Source of the DNA: Lachnospiraceae bacterium | GTDB lineage: Bacteria > Bacillota > Clostridia > Lachnospirales > Lachnospiraceae | Length of the DNA stretch: 7,934 bases | Assembly (NCBI GenBank): GCA_031285465.1 | Contig: JAITWD010000158.1 | Span: 1 to 7,934, forward strand | Direction: 5' to 3' | In this document: in pieces, positions 4,476 through 7,934 of the stretch | Layout of the letters: the number at the start of each line of letters is the position of its first letter | Position numbering within the stretch: the stretch's first letter is position 1 | The notes under the pieces: generated by a model | Databases searched by the model: none | Told to the model about the DNA's origin: nothing | The model's input: the letters and a program-made list of their open reading frames with translations, nothing else | Program-made: the position numbers and the translations under genes

Positions 4476-4498
4476 TTTCGCAAGTTCTACTTGCGAAA
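4476..4498. promoter_or_regulatory. Perfect 9-bp-arm palindrome before the truncated paralogue
   Basis: TTTCGCAAG (4476-4484) and CTTGCGAAA (4490-4498) are exact inverted repeats around a 5-nt spacer. Its location between the two XRE-family genes fits an operator for the upstream XRE protein. It also lies within the codons of the apparent helix-turn-helix remnant, and it could act as an RNA hairpin. Confidence 0.5.
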
Positions 4499-4514
4499 CT
4501 GCCCGAATAAAAAT

Positions 4515-4537
4515 TTGAAAAATCTTTGATTTTTCAA
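4515..4537 (-). terminator. AT-rich hairpin overlapping the stop codon of the XRE gene
   Basis: A perfect 10-bp stem (4537-4528 with 4524-4515) around a 3-nt loop is followed on the minus strand by ATTTTTATT. The stem has only two G-C pairs, so termination would be weak or partial. It overlaps the TGA at 4536-4534 and might set the ratio of the downstream paralogue to the regulator. Confidence 0.4.
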
Positions 4538-5118
4538 TTAAACAATGATATCAGCCAAATCACCAGCCCGCTAACTACCGCCGCGACCAATCCCGCCCCC
4601 ATCGCCAGCAAAATCTTCTGATAGATCCGCTTTCCGGCCTCATGGTTCTTCTCGATCTCATCCAACCGCTCCCCATTCGCAAAAGCCATAATTTCACGGA
4701 AGGTCTGAATATCATGCTTCTTCTTAAACTTCTCGACCTTCAGGGCAACTACCATTTCAATCGACCACATTATCACAAAAATGATCACCCCGACCCATCG
4801 GCCATAAAAGATCAGTGGCGCACTCGACAAGATGCTGATTGCCATAAATACAGTCAATACTATGTTGTATCGCCCCAGTTTCTTGATATCCTCTGCTTTA
4901 ATTTCCTCTCTCATCATCGCTAAGTCTCCTTTTATAAGTTGTTCAAGAGAAACACCAAACAGGGAGGTTAACCGCAAAATACTGTGAATATCCGGATAGT
5001 TTTTCTCATTTTCCCAATTCGAGATGGTCTGGCGGGTAACGAAAATTTTCTCCGCCAATTCCTCCTGCGATAAATTCATCTCGGTGCGGTATCTTTTTAT
5101 CTGCTTACTAAGTTCCAT
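4534..5118 (-). CDS. XRE-family helix-turn-helix regulator with three membrane helices
   Basis: 194 residues. An N-terminal Cro/C1-type HTH (residues 4-60; LSQEELAEKIFVTRQTISNWENEKNYPD holds the recognition helix) is joined by GDLAMMREEIKAEDIKKL to helices at about 84-105 and 108-127. A basic soluble segment follows (KVEKFKKKHDIQTFREIMAFANGERLDEIEKNHEAGKR in outline) and then a third helix at 169-192. It is thus a membrane-tethered DNA-binding protein, an arrangement common in Firmicutes, where such proteins often control a neighbouring envelope or stress gene. ATG 5118 was chosen because MELSKQIKRYR is the usual HTH start; AAAGGAG lies 11 nt upstream. A GTG at 5130 overlaps the ribosome site. 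The paralogue directly downstream repeats residues 69-152. The target is unknown. Confidence 0.9.
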   Translation of the reverse strand: MELSKQIKRYRTEMNLSQEELAEKIFVTRQTISNWENEKNYPDIHSILRLTSLFGVSLEQLIKGDLAMMREEIKAEDIKKLGRYNIVLTVFMAISILSSAPLIFYGRWVGVIIFVIMWSIEMVVALKVEKFKKKHDIQTFREIMAFANGERLDEIEKNHEAGKRIYQKILLAMGAGLVAAVVSGLVIWLISLFN

Positions 5119-5188
5119 TATCCTTATCACTCCTTTCTTCGTCCTGATCGCTTGATCCCCGGTTGCGTTCTCTCTGGATTTATCCTAT

Positions 5189-5208
5189 AAAAAAAACGAC
5201 CATCGGTC
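5189..5208 (-). promoter_or_regulatory. Short palindrome plus T8 upstream of the XRE gene
   Basis: The minus strand has GACC-GAT-GGTC (5208-5198), then G and eight T (5196-5189), then ATAGGATAAAT. This could be a weak terminator, or an operator lying in the spacer of a promoter with -35 TTGGTA (about 5214-5209) and an AT-rich -10 region. Neither reading is strong. GACCATCGGT also occurs in the lipoprotein leader. Confidence 0.3.
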
Positions 5209-5282
5209 TACCAAATGGCTTTGACATGGGCATGAATAACCTGCAAAAACTTTTTTACATCAGGATATTGAACGCTAAATAG

Positions 5283-5317
5283 AAAAGGGAACATCATCGT
5301 TTGACAATGTTCCTTTT
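5283..5317 (-). terminator. Intrinsic terminator of the lipoprotein gene
   Basis: On the minus strand AAAAGGAACAT (5317-5307) pairs with ATGTTCCCTTTT (5294-5283) with one bulged C and a 12-nt loop. The 3' arm ends in CCCTTTTCTATTT. It lies 43 nt after the stop at 5360. The A-run on the other side could make it work in both directions, but no gene converges on it. Confidence 0.6.
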
Positions 5318-5359
5318 CCTCCGCAAACTATTTATGATTAATATATCGATTAATATATC

Positions 5360-6451
5360 CTATTTGTAAAGCACCACCGACGAAGTCTTTCTGGCATCAA
5401 AAAAAATGTCGGCTTCATCTCCATTCCGTGGAACTGCGACCGCATAAAAGGTGCTCCGCTCGCCCAGTTTAGCCCCCTCCAGCATCAGATCGATACTCAA
5501 AACCTGCCCCGCTTCGGTAGTTCCTGCAAAGCTGACCGCACCGGCCGATGCCACCGGATGATGATCCACGTAAAAGGTTATCGCATATTCGATCCCCGGC
5601 AGTCCACTTATCTTATAGTTTATCCGCACCTCTTGCCCATCAGCGACCGGAAAACTATCATATATCACCTGATCATTGTAAGACATATGATCATATATTC
5701 CCATTGCCAGACTATCTGCCGTAATTTCCCTCATCGAAGCATCACCTAATGCGACCAAAAATTCATCGGTAACCGCCTCCTGTGACACCGTGACTGTTCC
5801 TCTATATGGTGATGACCGTTCGTTAACGACGGCATCCTTTGACATGAATAGCGGAAAGGACGACGACAGACCCTGATGATAACCACCATACGAAATCCGC
5901 TCGACCATATCCGGTATAAAATCAGGATAGTATATACTCATAACGGTCAACTCTAAACTATCCCCCTGCCGACCGGTGACCGGCTCAAACCGGAAGCTGA
6001 ACCGATAGGGCTCATCGTCCTTGACCAGTTGTAGTGTATGTAAATACTGTGAAGTGCCCGCTGTCTCATTATCTTCAACTTCTATATCGCCCACCGGATC
6101 ATAAATCTGATAGGGTTGGGCAATGCCATCAACAAACAATAAAAAACCGACATTTTTGGCATCGCCCGAAGCCTTGACATAATAGTCAAAATCCACCTCA
6201 TTGCCATCATAGACAAGTGGGGTGAAAAAACCATTTGCATCAATATTTTCCGCCATCGGTCCGTGTTCCAACTGTCCCATGACACTTGTTTTTTCCTCCG
6301 CCGGCAATGAGCCATCTAGGCCGGCCTCTTCACTATTGCCGCCCGGTGCCATAACCGTCTGTAGATTGTCAGTTAGCTCGGCACAGCCCAAAAGGCCTGT
6401 GATCATGCACATAATCATAACCGTCGCGATCATTAGGTAATGTTTTCTCAT
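5360..6451 (-). CDS. Lipoprotein of unknown function with beta-rich repeats
   Basis: 363 residues. ATG 6451 has AGGGG 7 nt upstream and opens a lipoprotein signal with basic head (MRKHYLM), hydrophobic core and lipobox LLGC at residues 20-23; C23 would be lipidated and anchor the protein to the outer face of the membrane. A low-complexity acidic linker (about 24-70, GGNSEEAGLDGSLPAEEKTS) leads to two or three beta-sandwich-like segments. One is near residues 75-190 (VDFDYYVKASGDAKNVGFLLFVDG, YRFSFRFEPVTG); another is in the last 110 residues (VRINYKISGLPGIEYAITFYVD, STFYAVAVPRNG). There is no catalytic motif and no cysteine after C23. Such surface lipoproteins often bind ligands or partners. 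It sits between the secreted protein gene at 6619 and the XRE gene, has a structured leader and its own terminator. The start 16 codons upstream was rejected: it lies inside the leader hairpin region and would spoil the signal peptide. Confidence 0.88.
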   Translation of the reverse strand: MRKHYLMIATVMIMCMITGLLGCAELTDNLQTVMAPGGNSEEAGLDGSLPAEEKTSVMGQLEHGPMAENIDANGFFTPLVYDGNEVDFDYYVKASGDAKNVGFLLFVDGIAQPYQIYDPVGDIEVEDNETAGTSQYLHTLQLVKDDEPYRFSFRFEPVTGRQGDSLELTVMSIYYPDFIPDMVERISYGGYHQGLSSSFPLFMSKDAVVNERSSPYRGTVTVSQEAVTDEFLVALGDASMREITADSLAMGIYDHMSYNDQVIYDSFPVADGQEVRINYKISGLPGIEYAITFYVDHHPVASAGAVSFAGTTEAGQVLSIDLMLEGAKLGERSTFYAVAVPRNGDEADIFFDARKTSSVVLYK

Positions 6452-6456
6452 TTTTA

Positions 6457-6551
6457 CACCCCTGCATATCGCAGGTCTCCTGTGATATTGCTTTTTCACT
6501 ATTTATTCCCCAACCACCGGTAGCGACCTTTGGACATTCACTACCGATGGT
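6457..6551 (-). promoter_or_regulatory. Structured leader of the lipoprotein gene with hairpin at the Shine-Dalgarno
   Basis: The first hairpin has arms ACCATCGGTAG (6551-6541) and CTACCGGTGGT (6523-6513), 11 bp with one G-U pair and a 17-nt loop. The second, CCTGC-GATAT-GCAGG (6475-6461), includes the first bases of the ribosome site AGGGGTG (6463-6457). An alternative stem CAGG-AGA-CCTG just upstream would free it. The layout suggests translational control. No promoter was recognised between this element and the gene ending at 6619, so the lipoprotein may be co-transcribed with that gene. Confidence 0.45.
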
Positions 6552-6618
6552 CATAAAAACATTGTTTGTTGCTCACCCATTCATCTTTTTAATAAGAAAA
6601 TTCTTCAGGGTGGTCCGA

Positions 6619-7068
6619 CTAAAAAACAGCGATCGTATACACCGATTGTGCAACGTAAATTCTGCCGCCTTTAACCGTATGGGTTCCGTAAATAATATCG
6701 GGACGTGAAGGGATCAACGTTCTGTCCAGTGTCCTGATGCTCTCACTGACAAGATTGGTATCGTTGTAAGCGGGATGATCCGCCGTACTACCTTGGAACA
6801 TGGTTGTACCATTGACGTCGGTTATGCGATAACTTGTTTCAAGCACTGCGCCGTCAGGATTTTGTTCAATCTGCGTTTTATAGCTTATTTCATAGGTACT
6901 GGAATGATCGGTCAATGAAATATATCCATATAATGAACCATATCCCGTTAAGCTCCTGCTCGCCGTATCATCAACAAAATTCAAATTATACGCCGATGCT
7001 ACGATGGTCGTTCCCAATAGCATCACACAGCTTACCGCCAATGCTATCGCTCTTTTCATTTTTTTCAT
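6619..7068 (-). CDS. Small secreted protein of unknown function
   Basis: 149 residues. ATG 7068 follows AAAGGAGGAG by 2 nt (4 nt after AGGAGG), the strongest ribosome site in the window, so expression is probably high; a longer frame upstream lacks any such site. The signal peptide is typical (MKKMKRAIALAVSCVMLLGT, cleavage likely at ASA-YN, residue 26). The mature protein has about 120 residues, with no cysteine, and alternating short strands (GSLYGYISLTDHSSTYEISYKTQIE, then SYRITDVNGTTMFQG), suggesting a small beta-sandwich. It ends TVKGGRIYVAQSVYTIAVF. It has its own sigma-A promoter and an approximately 135-nt leader. No clear terminator follows, so transcription may run into the lipoprotein gene. 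No family recognised. Confidence 0.88.
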   Translation of the reverse strand: MKKMKRAIALAVSCVMLLGTTIVASAYNLNFVDDTASRSLTGYGSLYGYISLTDHSSTYEISYKTQIEQNPDGAVLETSYRITDVNGTTMFQGSTADHPAYNDTNLVSESIRTLDRTLIPSRPDIIYGTHTVKGGRIYVAQSVYTIAVF

Positions 7069-7173
7069 AGCTCCTCCTTTCTTTTGATCAAAATATTTTC
7101 GCCCGTTTCTAAGCCAAAGCCCGATAAAAACCAAAATATTCTAAACAAATTTTTTTAATGATACTGCTCCTGT

Positions 7174-7184
7174 AAATTACATTT
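7174..7184 (-). repeat. 11-bp direct repeat, copy 2, after the transcription start
   Basis: AAATGTAATTT on the minus strand, identical to 7207-7197 and 23 nt downstream of it, slightly over two helical turns. The pair lies at about -4 to +30 of the predicted transcription start, a position where a bound protein would block transcription. Confidence 0.45.
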
Positions 7185-7196
7185 CACTTCCAATGC

Positions 7197-7207
7197 AAAT
7201 TACATTT
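7197..7207 (-). repeat. 11-bp direct repeat, copy 1, at the transcription start
   Basis: AAATGTAATTT on the minus strand, directly after the -10 box and overlapping the predicted start of transcription (about 7203). It forms a pair with 7184-7174 and is a candidate repressor site for the secreted-protein gene. Confidence 0.45.
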
Positions 7208-7209
7208 TA

Positions 7210-7237
7210 ATTATACATCTTTTATTTGTTCAGTCAA
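7210..7237 (-). promoter_or_regulatory. Sigma-A promoter of the secreted-protein gene at 6619-7068
   Basis: TTGACT (7237-7232) and a perfect TATAAT (7215-7210) with a 16-nt spacer on the minus strand. The -35 box starts only 5 nt after the stem of the preceding sigma-factor terminator, so the two signals are packed back to back. Confidence 0.75.
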
Positions 7238-7241
7238 CAAA

Positions 7242-7280
7242 AATCCGATATTTGTGCGCTTTTAGCACATATATCGGATT
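7242..7280 (-). terminator. Strong intrinsic terminator of the sigma factor gene
   Basis: Arms 7280-7265 and 7257-7242 form a 15-bp stem with one T-T mismatch and a 7-nt loop (AATCCGATAT-ATGTGC on the 5' side). It is followed by TTT, and with the last stem bases this gives TTTTT. It lies 26 nt after the stop codon at 7307. Confidence 0.85.
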
Positions 7281-7306
7281 GTCATGTCTTGTTTTAAGAC
7301 AACATT

Positions 7307-7934
7307 TCATCCCATTAGATAGGCCTGCAATTTTTTCGTCTCACTTTTCATCCGCAACCGGTTAAGCGCCTTCACCTCGATCTGCCGGATCCGCTCCCGC
7401 GTCACCTGGTATTCCCGCCCCACCTCTTCTAAGGTCCAGACCCTGCCGTCCACGAAACCAAAGCGCAGCCGGATGATCCGCTGTTCCCGCTCACTTAGTC
7501 CCTCCAAAATACTGTCAATCTCATCACCCAGCATGATATAATCAATTTCGGCAAAAATATCCTTCATATTTTCATCGGGTACAAAGTCGATCAGCACCGC
7601 ATTGTCCTCTTTACCCACTGGACTGTCCAGCGAAACGGTGTCGTCATAGAGCTTGATGATCTCCTCCATCTTTTCCTCCGACATCCGCATCAGCCCCGCC
7701 AGTTCGACCACCGACGGCTCCCTGCCGGTATCGGCAATAAACTGCCGGGAGGTCTTGGATATCCGGTTCATCAAATCCTTCATATGCACTGGGATCCGGA
7801 TAATCCGTGACTGATCAGCGATGGCACGGGTAATGGCCTGACGGATCCACCAGATGGCATAGGTACTGAACTTATAGCCCTTCCTGTGATCGAATTTTTC
7901 CACCGCCTTCATCAGTCCGATATTGCCTTCCTGG
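7307..7934 (-). CDS. RNA polymerase sigma factor, RpoD/SigA family (5' end beyond window)
   Basis: Sigma-70 subunit that directs RNA polymerase to promoters. The 208 visible residues begin inside region 2 (QEGNIGLMKAVEKFDHRKG). Region 2.3-2.4 follows (YKFSTYAIWWIRQAITRAIA, then DQSRIIRIPVHM), with the aromatic residues for -10 melting. Region 3 is FIADTGREPSVVELAGLMRM and LDSPVGKEDN. Region 4.1 is LSEREQRIIRLRFGF. Region 4.2 is TLEEVGREYQVTRERIRQIE, the -35-binding helix. The ATG at 7912 is internal, because the conserved frame continues to the window edge. Two points depart from the usual primary factor: DGRVWTLEEVG, and the tail NRLRMKSETKKLQAYLMG in place of the very conserved RKLRHPSRSKKLKDFL. 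It may therefore be a second, RpoD-like factor rather than the housekeeping one, and no gene symbol is given. Confidence 0.93.
   Translation of the reverse strand, partial: QEGNIGLMKAVEKFDHRKGYKFSTYAIWWIRQAITRAIADQSRIIRIPVHMKDLMNRISKTSRQFIADTGREPSVVELAGLMRMSEEKMEEIIKLYDDTVSLDSPVGKEDNAVLIDFVPDENMKDIFAEIDYIMLGDEIDSILEGLSEREQRIIRLRFGFVDGRVWTLEEVGREYQVTRERIRQIEVKALNRLRMKSETKKLQAYLMG

Noticed and set aside
5558..6440. Small frames on both strands inside the lipoprotein gene
   Set aside because: All are nested in the lipoprotein coding region, which has a lipobox, ribosome site and terminator.
6513..6551. Possible cyclic-di-GMP (GEMM) riboswitch, because of CCGGTAG...CTACCGATGG
   Set aside because: The conserved GEMM core (the CACGCACAGGGCAAACC-like segment and tetraloop receptor) is absent, and the similarity lies on the strand opposite to the gene.
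1..7934. tRNA, rRNA, CRISPR array or insertion sequence
   Set aside because: No cloverleaf, rRNA motifs, regularly spaced long repeats or transposase motifs were seen on either strand by eye.

Overview
The window reads as a chromosomal stretch of a Gram-positive anaerobe of the Clostridia/Eubacteriales type. This rests on strong AGGAGG-type ribosome sites, sigma-A-like promoters, intrinsic terminators, a RpoD/SigA-type sigma factor and small membrane-anchored XRE regulators; no gene fixes the species. Every supportable gene is on the minus strand, so the natural reading order runs from 7934 down to 1.

Reading that way: the C-terminal two thirds of a sigma-70 factor (to 7307) ends in a strong terminator (7242-7280). 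A sigma-A-type promoter abuts this terminator and drives a small secreted protein (6619-7068). A 363-residue lipoprotein (5360-6451) follows behind a structured leader and has its own terminator. Next is an XRE regulator with three membrane segments (4534-5118), then a truncated tandem paralogue of its membrane part (4155-4415). A gene-poor, AT-rich stretch (about 3460-4150) carries DnaA-box-like repeats and a near-consensus promoter (3800-3828). That promoter leads into a two-gene unit: a one-TM protein resembling the FliF/YscJ/SpoIIIAG ring-building fold (2969-3460) and a secreted protein ending in a Cys/His module (2463-2903), closed by a very long hairpin terminator. Then comes another small secreted protein (1696-2145) between inverted repeats, and finally a SulP-family anion transporter (1436 to beyond position 1) with an elaborate leader RNA.

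Base composition changes sharply. The transporter end is GC-rich (41 of 60 bases G/C at 1-60) and the middle is AT-rich (16 of 60 at 3601-3660), which suggests an acquired or fast-evolving accessory block between housekeeping-like genes. The block is dominated by envelope proteins: four with signal peptides or a lipobox and several with membrane anchors. No enzyme was recognised in it. Its most striking property is the leaders. At least four genes have small hairpins just upstream of or overlapping the Shine-Dalgarno, and two unrelated genes (SulP and the Cys/His protein) share an almost identical leader segment. A common post-transcriptional control is possible but unproven.
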